In this document: piece after piece, positions 9,216 to 17,421 of the stretch | Layout of the letters: each line of letters starts with the position of its first letter | Position numbering within the stretch: position 1 is the first letter of the stretch | NCBI RefSeq assembly: GCF_020685205.1 | Contig: NZ_JAJERB010000004.1 | Coordinates: forward strand, 248,001-312,000 | Length of the DNA: 64,000 bases | DNA from: Hymenobacter translucens | GTDB taxonomy: Bacteria; Bacteroidota; Bacteroidia; Cytophagales; Hymenobacteraceae | Direction of reading: 5' to 3' | Program-made: the position numbers and the translations under genes | Notes under the pieces: model-generated | Databases searched by the model: none | The model's input: the letters and a program-made list of their open reading frames with translations, nothing else | Told to the model about the DNA's origin: nothing

Positions 9216-10394
9216 CTAAAACGGATCGGCCACTAGGGTGTAATCCAGCTTGTGCCGCTCGGCGGTTTCGCGCAGGATGGTTTTCTGCCAGGGCCGCAAC
9301 ACCTGCTCGGCCCCTTGCTCCACGATGTCCGCCACCAGGCGGTTCGACAGCACCAGGTTGGCCACGTAGCCGTTGATGTCGGTGGTGATGTGCGTTTTCA
9401 AAGTCATCAGCAGGTTTTCCCGGGCGTCGGCGCGGGCGGCTTTTTCCCCGCTCAACCGGCGGCGGAACGGGAAGCGGCGCTGCTCGGCGGGCAGCTGGGG
9501 CTCCGGGACGGGTGTAGTGCCGGGCTCCGTGAGGGCGGCCAGCTGGTCGAGGTAGGGCGAGCGTTTCAGCTCGGGGTGCAGGCCCCGGGCATTTTTCCAG
9601 TCGTTAAGGCTACGCGGGGCTTCGCGCACCAGCTCGGGCAGCCGGTCGTTGGCAAACACCATGTAGGGCGGCCGGTCCAGCTCCCGGGCCAGCCGGTCGC
9701 GGAGCATGTACAGGTCGCGGAACAGGGGCAGCTCGTCGTGCTGAATCCGGTACTTGCCGGCTACGCGCAGGTAAGGCCGCTCGTCGCGGGAGTAGCGCAC
9801 TTCCTCCAGGGCCGCGTTTTCCTCGGCGGCCCAGTGCGTGCGGCCCAGGGCCTCCAGCTTGGCGGCCAGGCGGTCGGCCAGCTCAAACAGGTACAGCACG
9901 TCGTTGGCGGCGTACAGCTTCTGGGCTTCGGTGAGGGGGCGCTTCAGCCAGTTTGACTTCTGCTCGCCTTTGTCCACCTCCAAACCCAGCTCGCTCTGAA
10001 TCAGGCGGCCCAGGGAGATGTTGTTGTCGGCCTCCGCCAGCAGCGTGTACTGCACGCTGGTATCGGTGATGTTGCGTACGTGCACGCCGAACAGCTCGTC
10101 GAGCAGCAGGATGTCGGACTTGCAGCTGTGAAATACCTTTTCCACGGCCGGGTCGCGGAGCACGGCCCAGAGCGGCTCCAGGTCCCGGGCCTGGTCGGTC
10201 AACGGAATCGGGTCGATCAGGTACACGGTCTGGCCGTCGAAAACCTGGATCAAAGCCAGGTTGCGCCCGTAGCGGTGGCGCATATCGTCGAACTCCAGGT
10301 CGACGGCCAGGCGGGGGCGGGTATGCAGGACCTCGGCTGCCCGTTGCACGGCCGCCGCAGAGGTCAGGTACTGAATGTCAGTCATTAATTGCAA
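9216..10394 (-). CDS. rnd: Ribonuclease D-type 3'-5' exonuclease with HRDC domain
   Basis: 392 residues. The N-terminal DEDD exonuclease fold shows Exo I (AVDLEFDDMR, ~31-40, D and E metal ligands), Exo II around FHSCKSDILLLDELF (~88-102) and Exo III KLYAANDVLYLFELA (~160-174, Y...D). Residues ~215-290 resemble an HRDC RNA/DNA-binding domain (LPLFRDLYMLRDRLAREL, then ANDRLPELVREAP). Members trim the 3' ends of tRNA precursors and other small RNAs. An alternative start is the ATG at 10385 (MTDIQYL), which starts at the conserved region. It lies convergent with aceA and downstream of a possible promoter at 10468-10499. Confidence 0.9.
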   Translation of the reverse strand: MQLMTDIQYLTSAAAVQRAAEVLHTRPRLAVDLEFDDMRHRYGRNLALIQVFDGQTVYLIDPIPLTDQARDLEPLWAVLRDPAVEKVFHSCKSDILLLDELFGVHVRNITDTSVQYTLLAEADNNISLGRLIQSELGLEVDKGEQKSNWLKRPLTEAQKLYAANDVLYLFELADRLAAKLEALGRTHWAAEENAALEEVRYSRDERPYLRVAGKYRIQHDELPLFRDLYMLRDRLARELDRPPYMVFANDRLPELVREAPRSLNDWKNARGLHPELKRSPYLDQLAALTEPGTTPVPEPQLPAEQRRFPFRRRLSGEKAARADARENLLMTLKTHITTDINGYVANLVLSNRLVADIVEQGAEQVLRPWQKTILRETAERHKLDYTLVADPF

Positions 10395-10467
10395 TAAGAA
10401 GGAGCGAAGCGGTAGTGCCGCTGACTGTCAGGCGGGAGCCGACGCGGAAAGTGGCTGCCGGACCGGG

Positions 10468-10499
10468 TAAAGGTAACAATTGAGGTGAGGGAAACCCAA
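10468..10499 (-). promoter_or_regulatory. Possible promoter of the RNase D gene
   Basis: On the minus strand TTG (10499-10497), 21 nt, then TACCTTTA (10475-10468). The -7 element has A instead of the consensus final G. Spacing is right, but the match is imperfect. Confidence 0.4.
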
Positions 10500-10574
10500 C
10501 GACGGCGGACGGGCAAGGTAGGGGGAAACACCGTTCAGGGCCGCATAGTGCAGGCCCAAAACAGGCAACCGGGC

Positions 10575-11483
10575 TTATTTGTCGGACAACAGCAGCTGGG
10601 GCGCGGTGCGGCCGCCACCCATAATGATAACCTTGGCGTTGGGCGAAGTGGCAATTTCGCGGTTGGCTTTGATGGTTTCGTACTGAAGCAGCTTGTCGCT
10701 CAGCTCTCCGCTGATGATTTTCTGGTAGTCGGCAATGCCCTGGGCCTCTACGCGCTTGCGCTCAGCTTCCTGGCGCTCCTTCTGCAGCACGAACGGCATC
10801 TTCTGGGCGTCCTGCTCGGCCGAGATCTTGCTTTCGATGCTGCGCTTCACCGATTCCGGCAGCTGGATGTTACGGATCAGCAGCTGCTCGAGCTGCAGGC
10901 CCCGCGCCCGGAAGTCTTTTTCGATGCTGGTAAAGATGCGGGTCTGAAACTCGTCGCGCCGGGTGGAGTAGAGCGCCACGGCGTCGTAGTAAACGGCATT
11001 GTCGCGGATGCGGGTGCGGGTAACGGGGCGCACGATGGCGTCCTGGTAGTTCGCACCAATGGTTGACAGGATGCGGGGCGCTTTGTCGGGCAGCACCCGG
11101 TAGAGCACCGTCAGGTCGATAACGACTTCAAGGCCGTCGGCGGAAAGCACCCGGATGGCGTCGTCGCCGGCCCGCTGCCCTTCCTCGCGCTGGGCCGACA
11201 TGGTGTAGTTCTGGGTTTTGGTGTCGAAGTGAGCTACATCGACCAGGGGATTGACCACGTTCAGGCCGCTGGTCAGGATGCGGGGCTGCACCTGCCCGAA
11301 CAGCGTCTGCACGCCCACCTCGCCGGCTTCAATCTGCACGACGGTGCTGGCTGAAAGGCCGATCAGCAAAAGCAGGGCGCCCAGGAACGTCAGCCCCTGC
11401 CGGAACCGCTCAAAGCCGGGAGAGAGTTTGGCAGCGTTCAGGCCTACGATAAGCAGGACCAGGCCCAGGAAAGTTAACGTCAT
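10575..11483 (-). CDS. Prohibitin/SPFH-domain membrane protein
   Basis: 302 residues. Two hydrophobic helices (~3-16 and ~29-48) are followed by an SPFH/Band 7 domain: VQIEAGEVGVQTLFGQV (~48-64), SADGLEVVIDLTVLYRV (~114-130) and RGLQLEQLLIRNIQLPESV (~193-211), a typical prohibitin pattern. Then comes a helical, coiled-coil-prone stretch rich in Glu, Lys and Arg (~215-265; KERQEAERKRVEAQGIADYQ). SPFH proteins form ring- or cage-like membrane oligomers that organise membrane domains and modulate proteases; which partner applies here is not visible. The ATG at 11483 follows a gap of about 100 bp from the next upstream gene on the same strand. Confidence 0.9.
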   Translation of the reverse strand: MTLTFLGLVLLIVGLNAAKLSPGFERFRQGLTFLGALLLLIGLSASTVVQIEAGEVGVQTLFGQVQPRILTSGLNVVNPLVDVAHFDTKTQNYTMSAQREEGQRAGDDAIRVLSADGLEVVIDLTVLYRVLPDKAPRILSTIGANYQDAIVRPVTRTRIRDNAVYYDAVALYSTRRDEFQTRIFTSIEKDFRARGLQLEQLLIRNIQLPESVKRSIESKISAEQDAQKMPFVLQKERQEAERKRVEAQGIADYQKIISGELSDKLLQYETIKANREIATSPNAKVIIMGGGRTAPQLLLSDK

Positions 11484-11586
11484 GACCTTAGCGAAAAAAG
11501 CCAGTCCGATACCGGAAGCGGGCTAACCCGGCGAAAAGGTAAGCACTTGGCCGGGATTACGCCCGGCCGCTGCCGACGGGAGCATG

Positions 11587-12072
11587 TCAGGCTTCGCTGT
11601 CGTCTTCGTCCTCTTCGTGGGAGCTGAAATCCAGCTCCCGGGCCACTTCCAGGGCGTCGGCAATAACTTCGTCCATCAGCGGCCGGGTATCGGCGTCGAG
11701 GGTGCGCTCAAACAGGTTCAGCAGCTGCTCCCCGTCGTCGTTCACGTAGAGGTTGGTATAGAGGCGCTCAAACAGCTTGGCTTCCTTGGTAATAGTCGCG
11801 TCGATGTCGGCCACCGATTTGGCTTTCAGCGCCCGGTGCAGCACGTCGAGCACCCGGCGGCTTTCCTCGTTGTCGCCCAGGTCGGCCAGCAGCTTCATCA
11901 GGGACATGGCCACGGCGAGCCGCACCCGCTCGAAGCGGAAGGGCAGGTCAGCCCGGCTGGCCTGCTGGAACGTGGTGTAGGCGGTGCGCTCAGCCGGCGA
12001 GAGGTAGCGGGCCGCGTCGGCATCAGAAGAAAAGGCGGCTTGCAGCAGCTGCTCAAAGGCTTGGGTACTCAT
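11587..12072 (-). CDS. Hypothetical helical cytoplasmic protein
   Basis: 161 residues from the ATG at 12072. The frame extends to 12111, but those extra residues come from promoter sequence. There is no signal peptide and no membrane segment. It is predicted mostly alpha-helical (Leu/Ala/Glu-rich heptad-like runs such as RRVLDVLHRALKAKSV and LFERLYTNLYVND) with a strongly acidic C-terminus (EEDEDDSEA). I do not recognise a named family. It lies upstream of the SPFH gene on the same strand. A TATCTTTG element at 12122-12129 is well placed as its own promoter, so it may be cotranscribed with the SPFH gene or stand alone. Confidence 0.7.
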   Translation of the reverse strand: MSTQAFEQLLQAAFSSDADAARYLSPAERTAYTTFQQASRADLPFRFERVRLAVAMSLMKLLADLGDNEESRRVLDVLHRALKAKSVADIDATITKEAKLFERLYTNLYVNDDGEQLLNLFERTLDADTRPLMDEVIADALEVARELDFSSHEEDEDDSEA

Positions 12073-12121
12073 GGCAAAGCGAAAAGTGGGGTGGCGGCCC
12101 GGGCCGCACAACCTAATGGGC

Positions 12122-12129
12122 CAAAGATA
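12122..12129 (-). promoter_or_regulatory. -7 promoter element of the 161-residue protein gene
   Basis: TATCTTTG on the minus strand matches TAnnTTTG exactly. The start would be near 12115, about 43 nt before the ATG at 12072. No clear TTG lies 19-21 nt upstream. Confidence 0.45.
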
Positions 12130-12195
12130 CGATTGGAAGAACAGGACCCGGTCCAGCGGCCGGGCCGGCTTTCATTCATCTATACGTTCTATACC

Positions 12196-12450
12196 ATGAC
12201 ACACAAAACCAAATGGCTGCTTTTCTCCCCGCTCGGGCTTGTAACCGTTGGCGCCGGGGCTTGCATGATTCAATGGTCGGGAGCTATGAAGGACCGCAAT
12301 GCCCCGACCCGGGAGTGGGTAGCGGCGGGCACGGCTGCGCTGGTGGTTTTCAACGCCGGCCTGAGCCTTTTCGGGCGGGGTGTGGCCGAAAGCGTGCTGT
12401 ACCAGCTGCGGGAGAAAGACGCCCCGGACCGCGCCAACGGCGGCCGCTAA
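12196..12450 (+). CDS. Small two-helix membrane protein, hypothetical
   Basis: 84 residues from the ATG at 12196. Two hydrophobic stretches are visible: ~8-24 (LLFSPLGLVTVGAGACM) and ~43-58 (AAGTAALVVFNAGLSLF), with charged termini (MTHKTK and REKDAPDRANGGR). The in-frame open sequence upstream is antisense to another gene, so the ATG was used. Its stop codon overlaps the stop of the convergent DUF2721 gene by 4 bp. The family is not recognised. Coding status rests on the sensible membrane-protein composition and the tight fit between neighbours. Confidence 0.6.
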   Translation: MTHKTKWLLFSPLGLVTVGAGACMIQWSGAMKDRNAPTREWVAAGTAALVVFNAGLSLFGRGVAESVLYQLREKDAPDRANGGR

Positions 12451-12890
12451 GCTTCTTCCGGCAGGGTAGGCGAGGCACCCCCGGCCAGGCGGCGCTCCTC
12501 GTCGTTTTCCAGGTCGTCGAGCTCGATGTTCAGGGCGTCCACCGAAATCAGGATTTCCCGTAGCGACATGGCCAGGGATACCAGCAGGGCTATTAGGCTG
12601 CCGCCAAACACCGCCTGCCCGGCTTTCACCTGATCGGCAAACAGCAGAAACATGGCCAGCACGCAGCCGAACATGCCCGCGCTGCCCACGGCCTGCATGT
12701 TGCGGATAATGACCAGCCGGCGGCGCAAACTCTGAATCTGCTTCATCAGGTGCGCACTGTGAGTGGTCTGGTACTGCGACTTGAGCGTGCGCACCCGGTT
12801 AGCCAAAGCCAGAAACCGGTTGGTGTAGGCCAGCAGCATCAGTGAAAGCGCCGGAAACAGCAGGGCCGGGGTGGTGAGCGTGATTTGCAT
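12447..12890 (-). CDS. DUF2721 family membrane protein
   Basis: 147 residues from the ATG at 12890 (MQITLTTPALL). Longer frames to 12998 are not supported. DUF2721 features are an N-terminal helix with ALLFPALSLMLLAYTNRFLALA (~9-30), a basic linker (RVRTLKSQYQ), two more hydrophobic helices (~72-92 and ~97-115) and the conserved SLREILISVDALNIELDDLE at ~115-134. The function of the family is unknown. It sits at the inner membrane with a cytoplasmic acidic tail. It is convergent with, and overlaps by 4 bp, the small membrane gene at 12196. Confidence 0.8.
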   Translation of the reverse strand: MQITLTTPALLFPALSLMLLAYTNRFLALANRVRTLKSQYQTTHSAHLMKQIQSLRRRLVIIRNMQAVGSAGMFGCVLAMFLLFADQVKAGQAVFGGSLIALLVSLAMSLREILISVDALNIELDDLENDEERRLAGGASPTLPEEA

Positions 12891-13023
12891 AAGCCAGGAG
12901 CAGGGCCGGATAACGCCCATACGCGAAAGTACCCCGACGGCTGCAAAGCCTAGCTGCCGGCTGCCCCAAACACTACTGATCCTGGGTGAAGGGAGCAAGG
13001 ACGGGATAGGTACGAACCGATAT

Positions 13024-13039
13024 GTCTCACATTTGAGAC
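13024..13039. promoter_or_regulatory. Inverted-repeat operator upstream of tetR
   Basis: GTCTCACATTTGAGAC has perfect 6-bp arms (GTCTCA/TGAGAC) around a 4-nt centre. It lies immediately upstream of the -7 element of the TetR gene. A related site precedes the next gene (13637-13652), supporting autoregulation and regulation of the neighbour. Confidence 0.7.
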
Positions 13040-13046
13040 TTTTGTG

Positions 13047-13054
13047 TAGTTTTG
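13047..13054 (+). promoter_or_regulatory. -7 promoter element of the TetR gene
   Basis: TAGTTTTG matches TAnnTTTG. The ATG at 13064 is only 9 nt after it, so the leader would be very short or absent. The operator at 13024-13039 would block the space between -7 and -33. Confidence 0.55.
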
Positions 13055-13063
13055 CGTATCGCC

Positions 13064-13618
13064 ATGCCGGACACCCAGCAAACTATCATCGACGCCGCCA
13101 TCCTCGTGTTCAACGAGGACTATTCAGCACCGCTGGAAAAAGTAGCGGAGCGGGCCGCCATTACCCGGCGCACCCTGCACCGGTACTTTACCGGCCGCGA
13201 CGAGCTGCTGGCCAGCTGTGCCCGCGACATGCAGCGCCGCTGCAACCAGGCCATGGCGCAGGCGCTCGACAGTTCCGACGTGCCCCTCGTCCAACTGGAA
13301 AACATGCTGTATGCGGGCGTGGAGTGCGGAGCCAAGTATTCGTTTCTGAGCAAGCTGCACAACCGGCCGGAGCACCTGCACAATCCGCAAAACCCTAACT
13401 GTGCGCATTATGATGCCATGATGACCCGCTACCGGGGAGTGGTTTCCTTTCTTATCGATGAGGGGACAATCAGCCGGGAACTTACGGTGGAGTGGGTTAC
13501 GATGCTGTTCCGCAGCGTGATATCGGCTACCGTGAATGCGGAAGCATCCGGTACGGTAGCCCGGACCAGCTTAAAGCACTTCGCCTGGTTTTCCTTCAGC
13601 AAAGGCATAGGCGTCTGA
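13064..13618 (+). CDS. TetR/AcrR-family transcriptional regulator
   Basis: 184 residues from the ATG at 13064; an in-frame TTG at 13052 lies inside the promoter. The N-terminal TetR DNA-binding domain is at ~5-52: IIDAAILVFNEDYSAPLEKVAERAAITRRTLHRYFTGRDEL, with the typical HTH followed by LxxYFxxxxEL. The remainder is a helical ligand-binding and dimerisation domain with no recognisable ligand signature. An inverted repeat lies just upstream, and a degenerate copy sits before the next gene 60 bp downstream, a thioredoxin-reductase-like flavoprotein. The arrangement suggests a repressor controlling itself and that enzyme. The inducer is unknown; a thiol or oxidative signal would fit the neighbour but is speculation. 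Confidence 0.9.
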   Translation: MPDTQQTIIDAAILVFNEDYSAPLEKVAERAAITRRTLHRYFTGRDELLASCARDMQRRCNQAMAQALDSSDVPLVQLENMLYAGVECGAKYSFLSKLHNRPEHLHNPQNPNCAHYDAMMTRYRGVVSFLIDEGTISRELTVEWVTMLFRSVISATVNAEASGTVARTSLKHFAWFSFSKGIGV

Positions 13619-13636
13619 TTTTTTTTGCTAACTCAT

Positions 13637-13672
13637 GTCACATAATAGAGACAAATAACCTTTAAAAGAGAC
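13637..13672. promoter_or_regulatory. Second TetR-type operator, upstream of the flavoprotein gene
   Basis: GTCACATAATAGAGAC (13637-13652) matches the first operator (13024-13039) at 12 of 16 positions, including both outer half-sites. A further AGAGAC half-site at 13667-13672 is spaced exactly 20 bp from the first AGAGAC (13647-13652), two helical turns. Confidence 0.55.
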
Positions 13673-13677
13673 GAAGC

Positions 13678-14595
13678 ATGACTGCAAAAGCGCAACTTCA
13701 ACCAAAGTTTGATGTGGTAATCATTGGCGGGAGCTACGCCGGTCTTTCGGCCGGGCTGGCCCTTGGCCGGGCCATTCGCAATGTGTTGATCCTGGACAGC
13801 GGCCGCCCCTGCAACCGGCACATGCCCCATTCGCATAACTTCCTGACCCAGGATGGCAGCACCCCGGCCGCTATTGCCGCTCAGGCTAAAGAACAGGTAC
13901 TGGCTTATCCGACGGTGCAGTTTCGGGCCGATGCCGCGACGCGCGTGGAAGGAAAGGATGATAGCTTCACCGTGACAACGGCGGGCGGCCTGGTGGTGCG
14001 CAGCCGGAAGCTGCTGTTTGCAACCGGGGTCCGCGACCTGTTGCCCGCGGTTCGGGGATTTACGGAGTGCTGGGGCATCTCGGTTATTCACTGCCCTTAC
14101 TGCCACGGCTACGAGTACCGAAGCCAGGCCACGGGCATCCTGCTGAACGGGACCATGGCGTTTGAGCAGGCGCGGCTCCTTCGCAACTGGACCCGAGAGC
14201 TGACTATCTTCACCAACGGCGAATCTACCCTGGACGCCGAGCAGCGGCAGCAGCTGGCCGACTGGCAGGTGTCCGTAGTAGAAACGCCCGTACAGGAGCT
14301 GGCTCACCGGAACGGCTACCTCACGCACGTAGCCTTATCCGACGGGCAGCAGCTGCCGCTGACTGCCCTGTACGCGCGCCCGCCATTTGAGCAGCACTGC
14401 CCGTTGCCCCAGGCACTGGGCTGCCTGCATACCGAAGCCGGCTACCTCCAGGTAGATGAAACCCAGCAAACCAGCCAGCCCGGCATCTATGCCGCCGGCG
14501 ACGCTACCACTCCCCGGCGGGCCGTAACCATAGCCGTGACGGCGGGCACCCTGGCCGGCATTGGCATCAACCATGACCTGCTGGCCTCGCTCTGA
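13678..14595 (+). CDS. Thioredoxin-reductase-like FAD oxidoreductase with CPYC motif
   Basis: 305 residues. The FAD-binding GxGxxG-type segment is VIIGGSYAGLSAGLALGR (~13-30). The active-site disulfide motif is HCPYCHGYE (~139-147), and the C-terminal FAD motif is GIYAAGDATTPRRAV (~267-281). The layout is that of low-molecular-weight thioredoxin reductase. The second nucleotide-binding site, normally GGGxSAxEEA, reads ILLNGTMAFEQA (~155-166) and lacks the glycine pattern. This resembles TrxR-like thiol oxidases and TrxB-like proteins that have modified NADPH use; which applies here is not clear. It is controlled by the TetR gene upstream, judging by the shared operator. Confidence 0.88.
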   Translation: MTAKAQLQPKFDVVIIGGSYAGLSAGLALGRAIRNVLILDSGRPCNRHMPHSHNFLTQDGSTPAAIAAQAKEQVLAYPTVQFRADAATRVEGKDDSFTVTTAGGLVVRSRKLLFATGVRDLLPAVRGFTECWGISVIHCPYCHGYEYRSQATGILLNGTMAFEQARLLRNWTRELTIFTNGESTLDAEQRQQLADWQVSVVETPVQELAHRNGYLTHVALSDGQQLPLTALYARPPFEQHCPLPQALGCLHTEAGYLQVDETQQTSQPGIYAAGDATTPRRAVTIAVTAGTLAGIGINHDLLASL

Positions 14596-14771
14596 TGCCT
14601 GCTTAAACGCACCTTCATCGGTCTGCCCGCGCGATAAAAAAGTTGCTCCGGGTAGGATTGCAGCGTAAGTAGTGGAAATTCGAATCCCGGGAGCCGGAAG
14701 TCCGCGTTTAAGCTCCCGATTGGTCGTGCAGCGGCACAATCCCTGTCCGGCGTACATTCCCATTTGCCTGT

Positions 14772-17354
14772 ATGAAGAACATTACTATCGCCGGCGGCGT
14801 ACGGCATCGCCTGCTACTGTTGCTGCTCGTGCTGCTGCCCCTGGCTGTAGCTGCTCAAAACAATCCCTCCGCCGGCCCCCTGCTGACCCCCACCCAGTTT
14901 CTGGGCTACCCGCTGGGCTCCCGGTTTACCACCCACGCCGAGCTGCTCCGCTACGTCGACCACGTGGTGCAGCACAGCCCGCAGCAGATGCGGCTCGTGT
15001 CCTACGGGCGCTCCTACGAGGGCCGGCCGCTGGAAGTGGTGCAGATTGCCTCGGCCGAAAACCTGAGCCGCCTGGAGGAAATCCGCCGGGCTAACCTGCA
15101 GCTGACCGGCCAGGCAGAAGGCCGCCCCACCGGCCGGCAGCCGGCGCTGGTATGGCTCAGCTATAACATTCACGGCGACGAGGCCGTGTCGAGCGAGGCG
15201 GTGATGCAGGTGCTCTACGACTTGGCCAACCCCCAGAACCCGCAGGCGGCACAGTGGCTGCAGAACGTGGTGCTGCTCGTGGACCCCTGCGTGAATCCTG
15301 ACGGACGGGAGCGGTACGTGCAATGGTACAACCGGGTGCGCAGCACAACGCCGAATGCCTCGCCCTACGCCTGGGAGCACCAGCAGCCCTGGCCCGGGGG
15401 GCGGTTCAACCACTATTACTTCGATCTGAACCGCGACTGGGCCTGGCAGACCCAGCAGGAAAGCCGGCAGCGGGTGGCCCTCTACAACCAGTGGCTGCCC
15501 CAGGTGCACGCCGACTTCCACGAAATGACGGCCGAGGGCGCCTACTACTTCTCACCCGCCGCCAAGCCCTACCACCAGGACATCACCCCGTTTCAGCGCA
15601 GCTTTCAGAACGTCATCGGTGACTACAACCGCCGGGTGTTCGACGCGAAAGGCTGGCTGTACTTTACCCGCGAAACCTACGACCTGTTCTATCCCAGCTA
15701 CGGCGACACCTGGCCCACCTTCAACGGCGCCATCGGCATGACCTACGAGCAAAGCGGCGGGGGGCGGGCCGGCCTGCGCTACGCCCGCTCCGACGGCGAC
15801 ACGCTTACCCTGGCCCAGCGCGTGCAACACCACCACGCCGCCAGCCTGGCCACCATCCAGGCTTCGGCCGACCGGCGCGAGGAACTGGTCCGCGAGTTTC
15901 GCAAGTACTACGATGATGCCCGCCTCCGGCCCAAAGGCGAGTTTAAAACCTTTGTGCTGAGCGGCACGCCCGAAGGTCTGCGGGGCGTTACGGACTACCT
16001 CGACCGGCAGGGCATCCGGTACGGCTACGCCTATAAAGGCCGCAGGCTGCGCGGCTTCGACTACGCAACCGGGGGCGATGCCAACCTCACGCTGAAGCCC
16101 GAAGACCTGGTTGTTTCCATGTACCAGCCCAAGTCGACGCTGGTGAAGGTTCTGTTTGAGCCCCGGGCCGCGCTGGAAGACTCCCTGACTTACGACATTA
16201 CCTCCTGGGCCATTCCCTACGCTTACGGAGTGAAAGGCTACGCCCTGCGTACCCGCCTTGAGCCGCAACATCCCAAGGACTTCCCCGGGGGCAAAGGCCA
16301 CACGGGGGTAGGTGTAGTTGGTGGGGCAAAGGTTGTGCCTTATGCTTACGTAGCCCGCTGGAACACTATGTCGGACCTGCGGTTCCTGAGTCGGCTGCTC
16401 CAGCAAAAGGTGCGGGTGCGGGTGGCCCAGCGTCCGTTCGAGGCCGAGGGGCAGCAGTACCAGCCCGGTACGCTCGTCATCACCCGGGCCGGCAACGAAG
16501 CCCTCGGCACCCGCCTCGACCAGCTTATCCGGGCCCAGGCCGATTCGGCAGGTGTGCTGGTGCAGGCAGTGCAGTCGGGCTTCTCCACGTCCGGGGCCGA
16601 CCTGGGCTCGGGCTACGTCCATTCCCTGAAAGCTCCGACTGTGGCCGTTGTGGCCGGACCCGGCGTGTCGCCCACGGCCTTCGGGGAAGTCTGGCACTTC
16701 TTCGAGCAGCAGCTGGGCTACCCCGTCACGGTACTGGGAGCCGACTACCTGAGCAGCGTACCCCTGGCCCGGTTTGATGTGCTGATTCTGCCCGACGGGG
16801 ACTACACGGGTATCTACCCGGAGCGCAGCCTCGAAAGCCTGAAGCAGTGGGTGCGCGGGGGCGGCCGGCTTATTGCCATGGAAGGAGCTGCCGGCTTTCT
16901 GGCCAACAAAAAGGACTTCGCCCTGAAAACCAAAGCCCCCGACAGCACCGTGGCCCGGCCCCAGCCCGAGCAGCTGCTCCGGCGCTACGCCGACGCCGAG
17001 CGGGAGCAGATTCAGCAGACCGTGCAGGGCAGCGTGTACCGGGTGCAGCTCGACAACACCCACCCGCTGGCTTTTGGCTACGGCTCCTCGTACTACGCCC
17101 TGGTGCGCGACACGCTCAACTACCGTTTCCTGGGCCCCGGGGGCTGGAACGTGGGTGTACTGCGCCGCAATGACTACGCCGCCGGCTTTGCCGGCAGCAA
17201 GGCCCGCCGCAAGCTCACCGATACGTTTGTGCTGGGAGCCCAGGAAATGGGGCGGGGTCAGGTGATTTACCTGGCCGATAACCCGCTGTTCCGGGGATTC
17301 TGGCAGGGCGGCAAGCTGCTGTTCGGCAATGCCCTGTTTATGGTGGGCCAGTAG
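14772..17354 (+). CDS. M14 family zinc carboxypeptidase, secreted
   Basis: 860 residues. A signal peptide (~12-28, RLLLLLLVLLPLAVAAQ) is followed by a peptidase M14 domain. Zinc ligands are in NIHGDEAVSSE (His and Glu of HxxE, ~135-145) and the later His of QVHADFHEM (~245-253). The catalytic Glu is probably in MTYEQSGGGRAG (~323-334). FDLNRDWAWQTQQESR shows the substrate-binding Asn-Arg. The rest (~370-860) is a long C-terminal part including a glutamine-amidotransferase-like stretch (PTVAVVAGPGVSP, then GGGRLIAMEGAAGFL), as in other large Bacteroidota M14 proteins. It probably removes C-terminal residues from peptides outside the cytoplasm. It is transcribed alone and ends in a strong terminator. 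Confidence 0.92.
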   Translation: MKNITIAGGVRHRLLLLLLVLLPLAVAAQNNPSAGPLLTPTQFLGYPLGSRFTTHAELLRYVDHVVQHSPQQMRLVSYGRSYEGRPLEVVQIASAENLSRLEEIRRANLQLTGQAEGRPTGRQPALVWLSYNIHGDEAVSSEAVMQVLYDLANPQNPQAAQWLQNVVLLVDPCVNPDGRERYVQWYNRVRSTTPNASPYAWEHQQPWPGGRFNHYYFDLNRDWAWQTQQESRQRVALYNQWLPQVHADFHEMTAEGAYYFSPAAKPYHQDITPFQRSFQNVIGDYNRRVFDAKGWLYFTRETYDLFYPSYGDTWPTFNGAIGMTYEQSGGGRAGLRYARSDGDTLTLAQRVQHHHAASLATIQASADRREELVREFRKYYDDARLRPKGEFKTFVLSGTPEGLRGVTDYLDRQGIRYGYAYKGRRLRGFDYATGGDANLTLKPEDLVVSMYQPKSTLVKVLFEPRAALEDSLTYDITSWAIPYAYGVKGYALRTRLEPQHPKDFPGGKGHTGVGVVGGAKVVPYAYVARWNTMSDLRFLSRLLQQKVRVRVAQRPFEAEGQQYQPGTLVITRAGNEALGTRLDQLIRAQADSAGVLVQAVQSGFSTSGADLGSGYVHSLKAPTVAVVAGPGVSPTAFGEVWHFFEQQLGYPVTVLGADYLSSVPLARFDVLILPDGDYTGIYPERSLESLKQWVRGGGRLIAMEGAAGFLANKKDFALKTKAPDSTVARPQPEQLLRRYADAEREQIQQTVQGSVYRVQLDNTHPLAFGYGSSYYALVRDTLNYRFLGPGGWNVGVLRRNDYAAGFAGSKARRKLTDTFVLGAQEMGRGQVIYLADNPLFRGFWQGGKLLFGNALFMVGQ

Positions 17355-17369
17355 TCAAAACAGAGCAAT

Positions 17370-17403
17370 AAAAAAGCCTCTCCATTGCGGGAGAGGCTTT
17401 TTT
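17370..17403. terminator. Bidirectional terminator after the M14 peptidase gene
   Basis: AAAAAAGCCTCTCC (17370-17383) pairs fully with GGAGAGGCTTTTTT (17390-17403) across a 6-nt loop. It serves the M14 gene on plus and the 97-residue gene on minus. Confidence 0.92.
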
Positions 17404-17421
17404 GCTGGTAAGCCGGTACGG

